Of a stretch of 64,000 bases of DNA, positions 51,082-60,995 are shown piece by piece. The position numbers and the translations under genes are program-made. The stretch covers positions 39,649 through 103,648 of the IMG/VR virus record IMGVR_UViG_3300027770_000041; one strand, written 5' to 3'. The stretch is from a virus. The notes beneath the pieces were generated by a model that was not told the origin of the DNA, ran no database searches, and saw only the letters and a program-made list of their open reading frames with translations. Within the stretch, counting starts at the first letter, position 1; the number at the start of each line of letters is the position of its first letter.

Positions 51082-51855
51082 TTATTTTCTGTAGTAAGGT
51101 TCAATGTCGTCTCTATACAACCAAAACCAGTTCGGTTCACCCGGAGGAGTTGGTTGTACATCTGGGACCATTTCTTTATGGTCATAACTGAATGGAGCAT
51201 CATAAAAACTAAAACATTTTGGATTATTCAATCCAATCCATTTTTCAAAATTCATTCTTTGAATAGGTCCAAAATCTTTAGAGTCTTGAGAAAAAGAACA
51301 ATTGGTCGGATGATGTAAGGTATTCACATAAGATGACTTTGACCACCAAAAGTTGCCACTCATATGCGGCCAAGGATCTAAACAATAGTTTACACCAGAA
51401 ACTTGATATTCGTCAAGTTTTTCTATTGATTCTCTCCAACGATCAATTACGCCCCATTCCATTTGGTGTCTCCAACTATTGATAGCTCTAAATTTTCTAT
51501 CAGAATAATGATCTCTTGCTCCAGCAAAATGACTTATACCCTTAGTGTGAAAATAAAGAACTTTTAAATCTGTATTATACAAACACTCTTCATAAAGATG
51601 TTTTAAAGTAAATCCTTCATATTGATCATCATCATTCGACACTTCCAGTATTCTAACCCAATCATAAAGAGAAACAAATTCTGCAATTCTTTGTCCTTGT
51701 TTACCATTGATTGCACAGTAAAATCTTGCTTGATCTAAAATTCCAGATCGATAAACTCTTTTAAGTTGTTCATCGACCATTAACTTCCAAAAATCAGTAT
51801 TTGGTGGACTCCAAATGTGATAATAAATTGATAAATTTTTATTCATAGTTACCAC
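51082..51855 (-). CDS. Putative glycosyltransferase-like protein (YFHTKG family)
   Basis: 257 residues. VLYFHTKGISHFAGARDHYS, INSWRHQMEWGVIDRWRESI, SGVNYCLDPWPHMSGNFWWS match a group of poorly described bacterial/viral glycosyltransferase-like proteins with Y(F/L)HTKG, WR and SGNFWW motifs. A second Met at position 4 could be the start. It overlaps the GT6-like gene by 7 nt. Acceptor unknown. Confidence 0.6.
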   Translation of the reverse strand: MVTMNKNLSIYYHIWSPPNTDFWKLMVDEQLKRVYRSGILDQARFYCAINGKQGQRIAEFVSLYDWVRILEVSNDDDQYEGFTLKHLYEECLYNTDLKVLYFHTKGISHFAGARDHYSDRKFRAINSWRHQMEWGVIDRWRESIEKLDEYQVSGVNYCLDPWPHMSGNFWWSKSSYVNTLHHPTNCSFSQDSKDFGPIQRMNFEKWIGLNNPKCFSFYDAPFSYDHKEMVPDVQPTPPGEPNWFWLYRDDIEPYYRK

Positions 51856-52589
51856 TCAGGATTTTCGTGATATTGTTTATTGTCTTTAGATATATGAACA
51901 ATTTTCTTAGCAAAATTGCAAAACCTTTCAAATGATTCTGGAAATGCAAATTCTGGACCAAGAGTGACTACATCACCTTTATTCAGAATATAAAATTTGT
52001 TAATATAACTTTCTTCATAAAATCTAGCAGTTACATTTTTCGACAAATCATCTTTAGTCCAAGAATCAATCTGACGCATCATGTTAAACACATAAGGAAT
52101 TTTACCGCCCCATAAACAAGTCTGCCAATAAATAGATAAATCCATTCCAGGTTCGATGCAAGCATTTGATTTTTGATTAGTATCAAAACATCCAGGAAGT
52201 CTATCGTGAGGAGGCATTTTTAAATAATGACAAGGATGATGAACCCCAAGATACTTTTTTGATTCATCATTACCAAAAAATTCTTCAAATGTAACTTTAC
52301 TATGTACGATCATATCAGCATCAATTGTAACTAACCAGTCACAATCTTCACATTCTTTTTCGATTTCTAATAATTTTTCAAATGTTTTAAAAAATGTATC
52401 TGGAAACCCATAATGTGGGGTATTTACGAGTTTAATGTTTTTGGGAACATCGCCATCAAACTCACCATCAGTAAAAACAAAATACTTTTTATCTATATTT
52501 GGCATAAAATTTTCTTCAATAGAATCATACCAATTTGAAAAAAAGTTTAAGTATTTTTGTGTTCCCCAAAAAGTTATTGCAATAGTCAT
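51849..52589 (-). CDS. Glycosyltransferase family 6-like (ABO transferase type)
   Basis: 246 residues. ITFWGTQKYLNFFSNWYDSI, KKYFVFTDGEFDG, WLVTIDADMIVHSKVTFEEF (metal motif region), YLGVHHPCHY, QTCLWGGKIPYVFNMMRQID, EESYINKFYI and LGPEFAFPES follow the GT6 family of animal ABO-type alpha-1,3-GalNAc/Gal transferases and their few bacterial and phage relatives. ADA/ADM replaces the vertebrate DVD, as in bacterial GT6 members. It would add alpha-Gal or GalNAc to a fucosylated acceptor. The alpha-fucosyltransferase gene two places upstream fits that. Confidence 0.7.
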   Translation of the reverse strand: MTIAITFWGTQKYLNFFSNWYDSIEENFMPNIDKKYFVFTDGEFDGDVPKNIKLVNTPHYGFPDTFFKTFEKLLEIEKECEDCDWLVTIDADMIVHSKVTFEEFFGNDESKKYLGVHHPCHYLKMPPHDRLPGCFDTNQKSNACIEPGMDLSIYWQTCLWGGKIPYVFNMMRQIDSWTKDDLSKNVTARFYEESYINKFYILNKGDVVTLGPEFAFPESFERFCNFAKKIVHISKDNKQYHENPEW

Positions 52590-52598
52590 TAATAAACC

Positions 52599-53396
52599 TC
52601 AAATTTTTAAATCTTTTAAAAAATGTTGACAAGACCAAGAAAAATATTCTTTAACTTTTGTACAATCTAAATTTACACAAGTTGTTTTTTGATTATTTTT
52701 TTTAACTGAAATATCAAGAATTCTAAGAGAAGATATAATATCTATTATATCACAAATTTTATAATTTTCATTACCAACCAAAAATGTAAAATGTTTTGTA
52801 TCCATTTTTTTATGAATAGTTTTTAGTATAAGTTCAATCAAATCTTCAACATGAATAACATCAATAACAGTATTAAGATTGATATAAATTTCTACCTTTT
52901 CTTCTGCTGTTAATAGTTTATCAATTAATCCATTCACTCGATTATTGGATGCTTTTCCGGAATAAACATTACTAACTCTAAATGCAATACTAGTAAATGA
53001 ATATTTTTTATGTAATAAATTTATATAATTTTCTAAAAGAATTTTATGTGCTCCATATACAGATTTTGGATTTGGAGTAGAATTTTCATTGGTTATTTCA
53101 TCAGTTATTGAACTGTGAAGATCTCCAGCAGAAGATAATAATATAATTTTTCCATGAGGATTATTCTTCAAATAACTTTCAAATATTTGTAAAGGAATAA
53201 AAACATCACTATAAAATGATTGCTCTATATCGTTTGTTGTATTTCTTGGGGTAGTAGATGAAGAAAGATGCACCAAAGTCGAATTAGAAGCAAACATAAT
53301 GTTTGGTACATTATTTCTATATGATATTGGTTTTATTTTAATTTTAGCATTTAAATGTTTTCCTATTAATCCATTTGAACCAGTTACATAAATCAT
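52599..53396 (-). CDS. NAD-dependent epimerase/dehydratase (extended SDR)
   Basis: 265 residues, shorter than usual (~300). MIYVTGSNGLIGKHLNAKIK carries the nucleotide-binding GxxGxxG. The active-site set is SSAGD then YGAHKILLENYINLL (Tyr-X3-Lys), and FRVSNVYSG follows. Substrate unknown; probably an NDP-sugar. It abuts the GT11-like gene upstream. The short N-terminal domain (no Asp/Glu after beta-2) leaves cofactor preference open. Confidence 0.8.
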   Translation of the reverse strand: MIYVTGSNGLIGKHLNAKIKIKPISYRNNVPNIMFASNSTLVHLSSSTTPRNTTNDIEQSFYSDVFIPLQIFESYLKNNPHGKIILLSSAGDLHSSITDEITNENSTPNPKSVYGAHKILLENYINLLHKKYSFTSIAFRVSNVYSGKASNNRVNGLIDKLLTAEEKVEIYINLNTVIDVIHVEDLIELILKTIHKKMDTKHFTFLVGNENYKICDIIDIISSLRILDISVKKNNQKTTCVNLDCTKVKEYFSWSCQHFLKDLKI

Positions 53397-54251
53397 TTAA
53401 ATAATTTTCCATTTTTCACAGTATAAATCTTTTGTATTATGCTGAGAGTATGCCGAACCAAACCATTTTTTTGGTGCTATAATTTTTTTATTTGGATTTT
53501 TTTGCAACCAAGATCCCCACCAACTTAAACTACTATTTGCAATTATAGCATGAGAACATAAAGACATCAAACACAAATCAATATATGGAACCAGAGCCCC
53601 ATCATCATGTTTATGTTCTGGTTCAGAAAACATAAATCTTTCATCTTTAAAAAATTCTTGCTCCTTAACCCAATCAATCGAATCCGAAAAAACAAGAAAT
53701 TTCATATCTTTTGAAAACTCTTGTATTGCTTTTTCGTAATATTCAATTGGTTGAACGGGATGTTGATCCTGAAGATTTACATATGCCCATTTAAATCCAC
53801 GTTTATCTGTAAGATTTGGGTCTCCTCTTCGAACATGAATAAATCCAATTTCTTCTCCATCAAACTGAGAAATAAATTCAAGAGAAGGTTCCAACCAATC
53901 TTTCTTAAATGTAAAATCTTCTTTTATTTTATTTTTAATTTTTTGAAAATATTTTTCAGTTTGAAAAAAACCAGACAAAGAAACATTATCTGGACAATTA
54001 TTAAACAAATAGTCATCAAAATGAAAATGGCTTTCTTGAGTTACTTTTTCTGTCTGAATAAATCCAATTTTTTGATTGGTAGTTAACTCAAAACATTCAA
54101 GCAAACCATAATTATCAATTTGATATTCATTATGTTGTGGTGGAATAGTATATTCCAATCCGCAATTTGATGCAATTCCCTTTAATGCTGCATATTGGAA
54201 CATTTGATTGCCCAATCTTCCAAGTGTCCCAATAAAATTATTACCAATCAT
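53397..54251 (-). CDS. Glycosyltransferase family 11 (alpha-1,2-fucosyltransferase-like)
   Basis: 284 residues. GT11 signatures: GTLGRLGNQMFQYAALKGIA near the start, GFIHVRRGDPNLTDKRGFKW in the middle (HVRRGD binds GDP-fucose), and SLCSHAIIANSSLSWWGSWL near the end. It uses GDP-L-fucose or possibly another GDP-6-deoxy or GDP-galactose donor. Gmd and a GME-like epimerase in this cluster make GDP-sugars. It overlaps the upstream epimerase by 11 nt. Confidence 0.88.
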   Translation of the reverse strand: MIGNNFIGTLGRLGNQMFQYAALKGIASNCGLEYTIPPQHNEYQIDNYGLLECFELTTNQKIGFIQTEKVTQESHFHFDDYLFNNCPDNVSLSGFFQTEKYFQKIKNKIKEDFTFKKDWLEPSLEFISQFDGEEIGFIHVRRGDPNLTDKRGFKWAYVNLQDQHPVQPIEYYEKAIQEFSKDMKFLVFSDSIDWVKEQEFFKDERFMFSEPEHKHDDGALVPYIDLCLMSLCSHAIIANSSLSWWGSWLQKNPNKKIIAPKKWFGSAYSQHNTKDLYCEKWKII

Positions 54252-55089
54252 TTTTCATTACCTCAAATACTTTAGCAATTCCATTTTCAATTGTGGTTTT
54301 TGGAATCCACCATTTAGATAGATACATGTCTGGACGATTTTTTTTATCCATCTGAACACTGTCCTTTTCAGTAGATGGTTGCAATTTCACATCATGCTTA
54401 CCGATCAAATTAAATTGACCCTTAATAATATGGGCAATATCTAAAATACTAGTTGGATGATAACTTGTAATGTGAAGATTATCTTCTGATGTAAAATCAT
54501 TATAATTATTCATAATTGCTTCAAGTGCTTCACAACAATCTTCAGCATAAAGAAACTCACGTTCTTCTTGTCCGTCAGTAAGCATATCAATTACACCAGT
54601 TTCAAATCCTTTACGAATAAAATCTGTGATGACGTGTGCTTTCTCTTGATCTTTTTCAATTCCATACACATTCCAGAACTTAACGATAAGTCCTTTGAGT
54701 GATTTGGTATAAAGTTCTCCAACATTCTTAAGTACTCCATAAGGAGAATGACTCATATTACTCATCTGAGATGATGCAAAAATAAATCTTTTATTATATT
54801 TTTTAAGAAGACCAAATGCATTTGCCATCAAACGAGTGTTGTTATCAATAAACTGGAAAGTATGTTGATATTTTTTAAGATAACGAGAACCACCAACATC
54901 AAATGCAAGGAAAAAAACAAAATCTGCATTCTCAATTACATCTTCAAGATATTGATTAGGGATCCTAGTCATATCATGACTAGGATTTTTATCTTTATCA
55001 AATTCATAAACATGATGACCTTTATCTCTAAGGTATTCTGTTAGGTAGTCTCCAATTTGTCCACTAGATCCAAGAATAGTTATTTTCAT
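54241..55089 (-). CDS. NAD-dependent epimerase/dehydratase
   Basis: 282 residues. ITILGSSGQIGDYLTEYLRD (Rossmann GxxGxxG), FASSQMSNMSHSPYGVLKNV (Ser, then Tyr-X3-Lys), FWNVYGIEKDQEKAHVITDF and EREFLYAEDCCEALEAIM, all as in NDP-sugar epimerases such as GDP-4-keto or UDP-hexose enzymes. Candidate for the reductase/epimerase step after Gmd, but GDP-fucose synthase motifs are not decisive. Next to the CgeB-like gene. Confidence 0.82.
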   Translation of the reverse strand: MKITILGSSGQIGDYLTEYLRDKGHHVYEFDKDKNPSHDMTRIPNQYLEDVIENADFVFFLAFDVGGSRYLKKYQHTFQFIDNNTRLMANAFGLLKKYNKRFIFASSQMSNMSHSPYGVLKNVGELYTKSLKGLIVKFWNVYGIEKDQEKAHVITDFIRKGFETGVIDMLTDGQEEREFLYAEDCCEALEAIMNNYNDFTSEDNLHITSYHPTSILDIAHIIKGQFNLIGKHDVKLQPSTEKDSVQMDKKNRPDMYLSKWWIPKTTIENGIAKVFEVMKNDW

Positions 55090-55090
55090 G

Positions 55091-56020
55091 TTATATTATT
55101 TTTTCTATGATTTTTATAATACCTTTAACTCTATTCAAATATGTATGTTCTTTTTTGATTATCTCCATTTGATGAAGAATTAATTCTTTGTTATTTTGAT
55201 TTTTAATTCCAATATCAAAAATTTCTTGTGAATTTTCCGATGTAAGAATACTATCATCAATAAAATGTTTCAAATATGGTGAGTCAGAAACTGCGAGACA
55301 ACCATAACTAATTGCTTTTAAAATTCTACAAGGAACATACCAATTTTCTTTTTGTTCTTGTGGCCTAAAATCTGGAACAAACATCGACTTTTGAAGTATG
55401 CTGATGTGATCCTTATCTGTAGCAGGATTTACATTTGGATCATAATGATTGAATGGAATTCCTTTATTTTTTACAATTTCAATAAACTGTTGATGCAGAG
55501 GTTCTGCATTTAGTCTAGGAGCATGAATAGTTCCTACAAAATTATATTCATTATTACGTTCTTTGTTTACCCAATCAAAATCAATTTCTTCAGGCATCAA
55601 ATTTGTAGCCCAACTAATATAAACAACATTATATGGTTCTGTTGCTTGAGTATCAAATACTACTCCCTTTTCAATTTCAACATAACGATCATCATCAGGG
55701 ATTGGTTTTTTAAATTCAGCAACACGATAGTTTATCAAACATTTGACTTTATCGAGATACTTATTAACATTAGTAAATTTATCATAGGCAAAGTAAATTC
55801 CACTATCAATAATAGGAACATTCCAATCAAGTGGTCCTTGATTGTCTATAAAAAACACAGAATTGGAATAATCAAACTCAGTTTGTGATGGGAAAAATTC
55901 ATCACTAAACCAATAAGTTTCATATCCAAACTTTTCGAATGCTTTCCTCATTCCAATATAGATGTAAGAAAAAGTTTGATATGGTTTATTTTCTACCCAA
56001 AAAATAATTTTTCTTTTCAT
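55091..56020 (-). CDS. Glycosyltransferase-like protein (GT-B, CgeB-type C-terminus)
   Basis: 309 residues. [20 protein letters not shown] start, [40 protein letters not shown] in the linker and [20 protein letters not shown] then [20 protein letters not shown] in the C-terminal domain. The late pattern R.LKA.S.GCL...S resembles CgeB/GT1 glycosyltransferases where Glu or its neighbour contacts the sugar nucleotide. Overlaps Gmd by 4 nt. Confidence 0.7.
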   Translation of the reverse strand: MKRKIIFWVENKPYQTFSYIYIGMRKAFEKFGYETYWFSDEFFPSQTEFDYSNSVFFIDNQGPLDWNVPIIDSGIYFAYDKFTNVNKYLDKVKCLINYRVAEFKKPIPDDDRYVEIEKGVVFDTQATEPYNVVYISWATNLMPEEIDFDWVNKERNNEYNFVGTIHAPRLNAEPLHQQFIEIVKNKGIPFNHYDPNVNPATDKDHISILQKSMFVPDFRPQEQKENWYVPCRILKAISYGCLAVSDSPYLKHFIDDSILTSENSQEIFDIGIKNQNNKELILHQMEIIKKEHTYLNRVKGIIKIIEKII

Positions 56021-57042
56021 TTAGTTTTCTCCAAATCATTATCACACATTTCTTTTACGAGATCTGTAAAAGAATACTTAGGTTTCCATCCAATTCTTTT
56101 TTTGGTATAAGTAGAATCACCAACAAGAGAATCTACTTCTGTGGGACGATAAAATTCAGGATTAACCTTTACCAAAATGTCTCCATTGCTTTTATTTATC
56201 GCACGTTCTTCTACTCCATTACCATCCCATTCAATATCAAATTCAAAGTGCTTACATGCAATATCTACAAACTCACGAACCGAATGTTGTTCGCCCATAG
56301 CAACAACATAGTCGTCAGGTATATCATTCTGAAGTATTAACCACATTGCTTCTACATAATCCTTTGCGTGTCCCCAATCGCGTTTTGCATCCATATTTCC
56401 AAGTTCAAGTGAAGAAGTACGTTTGCCATTTTTAATCTCAGCAAGAGTTTTGGTAATCTTTCGTGTTACAAAATTTTCGCCACGACGAGGACTTTCATGA
56501 TTAAAAAGAATACCATTACATCCAAACAAACCATATGCTTCCCGATAGTTTTTAGTAATCCAATGTGCATAAAGTTTTGCTACACCATAAGGAGAACGTG
56601 GATGAAATTTGGTATCTTCCCTTTGAGGAATTGATTGAACAAGTCCGTACATTTCTGATGTGCTTGCTTGATAAAACTTAGTTGTATTAATCAATCCAAG
56701 AATTCTAATTGCTTCAAGAATGCGACATACACCAAGAGCATCTACATCAGCAGTGTAGAGTGCATTCGAAAAAGACACTTTTACATGGCTTTGTGCTGCA
56801 AGGTTATAGATCTCATCGGGACGTGTTTCTTGAATAATAGAAGTAATGTTGGAAAAATCAGTCAAATCGCCATAATGTAAAGTAATATTTGGATTTTCTA
56901 AAAGATAATTAATCCTATCAGTACAATCTGAAGTTGAATTTCTGCGGATAATACCATCAACTTTATATCCTTTACTTAAAAGAAGATCTGCAAGATAAGA
57001 TCCATCTTGACCAGTAATGCCAGTAATAAGTGCTTTTTTCAT
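56017..57042 (-). CDS. gmd: GDP-mannose 4,6-dehydratase
   Basis: 341 residues, full length for the family. [85 protein letters not shown] (catalytic Tyr-X3-Lys), [20 protein letters not shown] and [13 protein letters not shown]. Converts GDP-D-mannose to GDP-4-keto-6-deoxymannose using bound NADP, precursor of GDP-fucose, GDP-rhamnose or GDP-perosamine. Found in many cyanophage LPS clusters. It follows the 246-aa gene by one base. Confidence 0.96.
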   Translation of the reverse strand: MKKALITGITGQDGSYLADLLLSKGYKVDGIIRRNSTSDCTDRINYLLENPNITLHYGDLTDFSNITSIIQETRPDEIYNLAAQSHVKVSFSNALYTADVDALGVCRILEAIRILGLINTTKFYQASTSEMYGLVQSIPQREDTKFHPRSPYGVAKLYAHWITKNYREAYGLFGCNGILFNHESPRRGENFVTRKITKTLAEIKNGKRTSSLELGNMDAKRDWGHAKDYVEAMWLILQNDIPDDYVVAMGEQHSVREFVDIACKHFEFDIEWDGNGVEERAINKSNGDILVKVNPEFYRPTEVDSLVGDSTYTKKRIGWKPKYSFTDLVKEMCDNDLEKTK

Positions 57043-57043
57043 A

Positions 57044-57784
57044 TTAATAATGAACTTGATAATCTACAGGATTTATTTTAATCTTATTGTTTGCGATATG
57101 ATGTTTTAGGAGAAGTTCGTTGCACCAATATCCATCAACGTCATTTGATTGTCGAATAAGTTGACCTATTTGATTATAAACACCACAAAAAACATTCATT
57201 GTATTTGTTGATCCCATACCAAACCAATCACTAATCATACCATCAGGTTGATGAAGATCTTGATACGTTAACGTATCATCGTTTATAACTGCTTCATCTA
57301 ATTTTAACACTACATGAGGCGAATAGTCAATTCTATTTCTAATCACTAAATCATACGGAATTTCAGTTTCTACAGAGTACTGTTCTTTCAAAAGGTTTGC
57401 CATCATAATACTGTAAAACATACTATTTGTAGTATTACAAATATAATCTTTTGCAACTTCCAACCCATCTTTAACTTCTAAAGCCCAAGTCCAGGCATTA
57501 GTAAAACATTTATCTGGAATATCATATTTTCTTTTCCAATTTTTAGATTTTTCGACCATAATTCTTTTTGGTTGATAATAATTAACCAATTTATCAATTG
57601 CTTGAGAATCTAACGTATGACCTTCTCTTCCAGGAATAATTGAATTTGTATTAAGATTTTCTAGATCAAACCAAGTGTGAATAAAAACATCTACATCATT
57701 ATACTTTAGAACTGTATTATAAAGTTTTTGATATCCAACTTGAACTGCTCTTGGTTGTCCTGACAAGCATAGTGCTATTTTCAT
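57044..57784 (-). CDS. Uncharacterised glycosyltransferase-like protein
   Basis: 246 residues starting [20 protein letters not shown], then [69 protein letters not shown] and [13 protein letters not shown]. This set (LCLSGQ.R, VFIH.W, MYSI..AN.LK, VIR.R.D) marks a family common in phage and bacterial surface-glycan clusters with unknown activity. The R.R.D element may act like a DxD. It overlaps the FkbM methyltransferase gene by 4 nt. Confidence 0.65.
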   Translation of the reverse strand: MKIALCLSGQPRAVQVGYQKLYNTVLKYNDVDVFIHTWFDLENLNTNSIIPGREGHTLDSQAIDKLVNYYQPKRIMVEKSKNWKRKYDIPDKCFTNAWTWALEVKDGLEVAKDYICNTTNSMFYSIMMANLLKEQYSVETEIPYDLVIRNRIDYSPHVVLKLDEAVINDDTLTYQDLHQPDGMISDWFGMGSTNTMNVFCGVYNQIGQLIRQSNDVDGYWCNELLLKHHIANNKIKINPVDYQVHY

Positions 57785-58392
57785 AATTCTCGTTTGTTTA
57801 TGAAAACGACATCACTCAAATCTGATTTATTCCAAGGTTCAATAGTGGTATCATATTCATAAAAAAATTTAAAATTTATAGAATCAAAATAATCAATACA
57901 ATCTTTTTTAATATATTCACCATCATATCTTGGAATTTTATTTGGACACTCTATTGCAATAAATTTTATTCTATTTAAATTTCGTTTTGATAAGGATTTT
58001 ACAATAGACAAATCTTTTCCTTCTGCATCAATTTTAATAAAATGTATAATTTCTTCTGGCAAATCAATATCAATAATGCTATTGATATTTAAAATGTCAA
58101 TGAACCCCATTTCTTCACCTTTGGAAGAAAAAAGTGAAGAGGATTGATCATCATTATAAAACATTTGCCTTTGAGGAGTTTTAACGTCATCTAGACAAAC
58201 ACGATAAAACTTATCATAATGAGATTCTACTCCATAATCAATTGGATCAATTCCTATAGCATAAACATTTTTTAGATCAAAGAATTTTTCCAATTCTACC
58301 AAAAAAGATGCTCTTGCAGATCCAACATCTATAACATTAATTTTATCATATTGTTTTAATTCTTTAAATACTGGGGAAATCGTAGATGTCAT
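57781..58392 (-). CDS. FkbM-family SAM methyltransferase
   Basis: 203 residues. INVIDVGSARASFLVELEKF (SAM motif I), IGIDPIDYG (acidic residue in motif II), FIKIDAEGKDLSIVKSLS (the FkbM KIDAEG..L motif) and FIAIECPNK. Transfers methyl from SAM, probably to a sugar hydroxyl in the phage-directed glycan. Overlaps both neighbours by 4 nt. Confidence 0.8.
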   Translation of the reverse strand: MTSTISPVFKELKQYDKINVIDVGSARASFLVELEKFFDLKNVYAIGIDPIDYGVESHYDKFYRVCLDDVKTPQRQMFYNDDQSSSLFSSKGEEMGFIDILNINSIIDIDLPEEIIHFIKIDAEGKDLSIVKSLSKRNLNRIKFIAIECPNKIPRYDGEYIKKDCIDYFDSINFKFFYEYDTTIEPWNKSDLSDVVFINKREL

Positions 58393-58856
58393 TTAAATTT
58401 TTCCACATAGTCACTACATACAGCAAAAGATTTTTTGCTGTATACTATTGTATCATTATCTTGAATATTTTGCAAGTCGAATACTTCTGGCATTACAATA
58501 ACAGAATTATTTTCAAATAATTGCCCAGGATAAGTCCAAATATAACCTTTACTAGTCAAAGTGTACTTATCGTTTTCATGCCAAAAAAAGTTAAAATCTA
58601 TTGGACTATTAGAAAAAATATTCAAAGATTTAAAATCTTTACAATGAATCCAAAGTTTCTCTTTTCTTTTAACTAACCAAGTCATAGGAACATAATATTG
58701 TGGTCCATCATGTCCCAAATAAAACTGATGATCTTCCCATCTTACATCAATCTCAGCATCATATCCACCTGCAATTGCTGCTTCAATGTATTCTAGTTTA
58801 TTCTCCTCTAGAGGATTAGGTCCTACAATATTACCTCTATGTGCTATCAGTTTCAT
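58389..58856 (-). CDS. Glycerophosphodiester phosphodiesterase-like protein (short)
   Basis: 155 residues, shorter than the ~240 of typical GDPDs. MKLIAHRGNIVGPNPLEENK (HRG, E), AGGYDAEIDVRWEDHQFYLG then HDGPQYY (the E.D and the following His-Asp), and IWTYPGQLFENN. These are the N-terminal GDPD metal and catalytic residues. Could cut glycerol-phosphate diesters or act on a sugar phosphodiester in the pathway. It overlaps both neighbours by 4 nt. Confidence 0.72.
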   Translation of the reverse strand: MKLIAHRGNIVGPNPLEENKLEYIEAAIAGGYDAEIDVRWEDHQFYLGHDGPQYYVPMTWLVKRKEKLWIHCKDFKSLNIFSNSPIDFNFFWHENDKYTLTSKGYIWTYPGQLFENNSVIVMPEVFDLQNIQDNDTIVYSKKSFAVCSDYVEKFK

Positions 58857-59173
58857 ACCATATACTTATCCGAAGGAATAGACGGCCATCTCACTACTAT
58901 AAGATCGACATCACTCAAGAACTCAACATCAGAAATTTCCTTTGGTTCATAGATCCACATATTACCTGCATTCAAATGCTTTCCAGATACTACTAGTTCA
59001 CCTTTTACAATGTAGTTAAGTTCATTAGTGACTGCATGGTAATGAGGAAAAGTTTGTTGACCTTTTGTGTGAGAATGGTGTGCAACTTCAAAAAATGGAT
59101 TCTTAAAAATAGATGGTTCAAAGTCCCCAACAAACCATCCTGCTTTAAAGTCAACAATATTTGCTTGAATCAT
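58853..59173 (-). CDS. Cupin-fold protein
   Basis: 106 residues with one cupin domain: FFEVAHHSHTKGQQTFPHYH, ELNYIVKGELVVSGKHLNAG and GNMWIYEPKEISD. His residues in HSHT and HYH fit a metal site. In sugar clusters small cupins are isomerases or epimerases (for example dTDP-sugar 3,4-isomerases) but this one is too short to say which. Overlaps both neighbours by 4 nt. Confidence 0.75.
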   Translation of the reverse strand: MIQANIVDFKAGWFVGDFEPSIFKNPFFEVAHHSHTKGQQTFPHYHAVTNELNYIVKGELVVSGKHLNAGNMWIYEPKEISDVEFLSDVDLIVVRWPSIPSDKYMV

Positions 59174-60327
59174 TTTTCTAATTCCTGAATACGAACCTGA
59201 TGACGACCGCCATCAAAGCTATGAGTAGAACAGATTTCCAAATACTTATCCATTTTTTCGATAGTATAATCTTTTGCAGGAATTGCAAAAAAGTTAGCAC
59301 AATTATGTCGGATTGCCATCTCCATAGAGAAATCATCATAGATAAGTGCTGAACGAATACCTTTGTATTTGTTAGCACAAATATTCACACCTTGACCTGT
59401 TCTACAGAAACCAAATCCATAATCACAATCACGCTCAGCAATTGCTTTAACTGCTTGTGCAATATAATCACTATAATCACAATCCTTATTCAAGATAGTT
59501 CCAAAATCAATATACTCAAGATTGTGTTTTTCTAGAATATGTTTAAACTTTTCCTTTGATTCAAATCCAGAATGGTCTGAGCAAATAGCAATTGGTTTAT
59601 CACCAACCTTACGAATGACATTTTCTTTATAGAAATGAAACTCATCAGGAGTTCCAAATACATGCATTTTATCTACATCCGAAGTAACGATTTTCTTACA
59701 ATCATCAATAAGAAGATTATACAAAGGTGCAATATAAAACTCATTATTGGTTCTAATATCTCTTTCGATCATTTCCTTTGCATACTTGCAGAAGTCGGAT
59801 CCTTTTTTGAATCCATAGATACCAACACAGGCATTAGAACTAATTGCTTTCTTTTCAGCAGTTCTTTTTACATATCCATCTTCATTAACATCAGCATAAC
59901 TATAATTTGCAGAATTTGATTTAAATGTCAAAAGGAGTCCATCTGCATTCAAGTCATTCATAGTATACGGATCAAATACTGGACGGAATTCAATATCTAG
60001 AGTATGAACTACAAGAGGTGCATCATTATCAATATATTCTTCTGCATACAAACAACTGCTCACAGATCCATCAGTAAGTTTATCAATAATAACAATCTTG
60101 ATATCTTCACCAAACTTTTTCTTTAGGAGTTCATCAATATGAAAATTATAAACAGTTTCATCCCTAACCACGAAGATTAGATTACAATCTTCATAGTTCA
60201 AACAATCAAGCGAAATATCAATTAGATGTTTGTCTTTGATATTAATTAACTGCTTTGGTACTTTAAATCCTTCTTTAATAAATCTACTACCAAGTCCCGC
60301 CATCGGAACAAGAATATTTGGTTTCAT
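59170..60327 (-). CDS. Fused sugar nucleotidyltransferase and RpiB/LacAB-type sugar-phosphate isomerase
   Basis: 385 residues. Part 1 (1-~235): nucleotidyltransferase with MKPNILVPMAGLGSRFIKEG, FKVPKQLINI (Lys) and DIEFRP, NEFYIAPLYNLL. Part 2 (~243-385): RpiB/LacA family with KPIAICSDHSGFESKEKF (Asp251, His252), YGFGFCRTGQGVNICANKYK (Cys308 as the catalytic thiol, normally GTGIG..IAANK) and RHNCANFFAIP. The isomerase would make an aldose or ketose phosphate; the other part would activate a sugar 1-phosphate. The kinase and phosphatase genes that precede it complete a plausible pathway. The fusion is unusual. Confidence 0.85.
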   Translation of the reverse strand: MKPNILVPMAGLGSRFIKEGFKVPKQLINIKDKHLIDISLDCLNYEDCNLIFVVRDETVYNFHIDELLKKKFGEDIKIVIIDKLTDGSVSSCLYAEEYIDNDAPLVVHTLDIEFRPVFDPYTMNDLNADGLLLTFKSNSANYSYADVNEDGYVKRTAEKKAISSNACVGIYGFKKGSDFCKYAKEMIERDIRTNNEFYIAPLYNLLIDDCKKIVTSDVDKMHVFGTPDEFHFYKENVIRKVGDKPIAICSDHSGFESKEKFKHILEKHNLEYIDFGTILNKDCDYSDYIAQAVKAIAERDCDYGFGFCRTGQGVNICANKYKGIRSALIYDDFSMEMAIRHNCANFFAIPAKDYTIEKMDKYLEICSTHSFDGGRHQVRIQELEK

Positions 60328-60995
60328 ATCGAATTCCTAATAATTTCAGTTGTCTTTAAATGAGCAAATTCGATCCAGTTGTGGATGCTTCCTTCATTCC
60401 TTAGTAATTTATATAAGAAACAAGACGCAAATGTATCACCAGCACCAAGAACATTAACACCTTTCAGTATCAAATCTTTAGGCAGTTTATAGAAAAACTC
60501 ATCTTTTCCATTTGATACAACGCTTCCTGATGAACTATGAAGTATCACATATCCCTTTATTGTATTCACGTAATCTGAAAGATTGCCATCAATATCTTCA
60601 TCAGAAATAAAAAGATAATCTACACACTTAAGTAAATCTTTATTCAATGATTTTCCAGAACATATATCTGCAGTGATAATACCATTCAGTTTTGGAATAA
60701 AATCATGAATAGACATTTCATTGAGATAAATTAGATGGTGAACTTTTGATTCGAAGATTTTTACTTTGTGTTGAACTAGATTTAAATTTGCTTTTGAATA
60801 CCTTTGTGCTGAAAGTTTATCAATATAAACAAGTGCTTGACCAACATCAATTGGAGAAAGTCCAATATTTAATGTTGAATCAATCTCAAGTAAAGATCTC
60901 CAAACATTTGCCATTGATCCTAAACTTTTCTTTTCAGAATTACCGTCAAGAATCGTATCAATAGTCAGATGCCCATAAAGAGAAATGTCTTTCAT
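60324..60995 (-). CDS. PfkB-family carbohydrate kinase (short)
   Basis: 223 residues (family usually ~300). N-terminus YGHLTIDTILDG with SLGSMANVWRSLLEI (GG-type sugar-binding motif altered). C-terminus KGVNVLGAGDTFASCFLYKL (GAGDTF, catalytic Asp). HldE kinase-like. It lacks some of the middle, so the lid may be reduced. Works beside an RpiB-like isomerase, a nucleotidyltransferase and a HAD phosphatase, the same enzyme types as in heptose or similar activated-sugar pathways. Overlaps the fusion gene by 4 nt. Confidence 0.82.
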   Translation of the reverse strand: MKDISLYGHLTIDTILDGNSEKKSLGSMANVWRSLLEIDSTLNIGLSPIDVGQALVYIDKLSAQRYSKANLNLVQHKVKIFESKVHHLIYLNEMSIHDFIPKLNGIITADICSGKSLNKDLLKCVDYLFISDEDIDGNLSDYVNTIKGYVILHSSSGSVVSNGKDEFFYKLPKDLILKGVNVLGAGDTFASCFLYKLLRNEGSIHNWIEFAHLKTTEIIRNSI

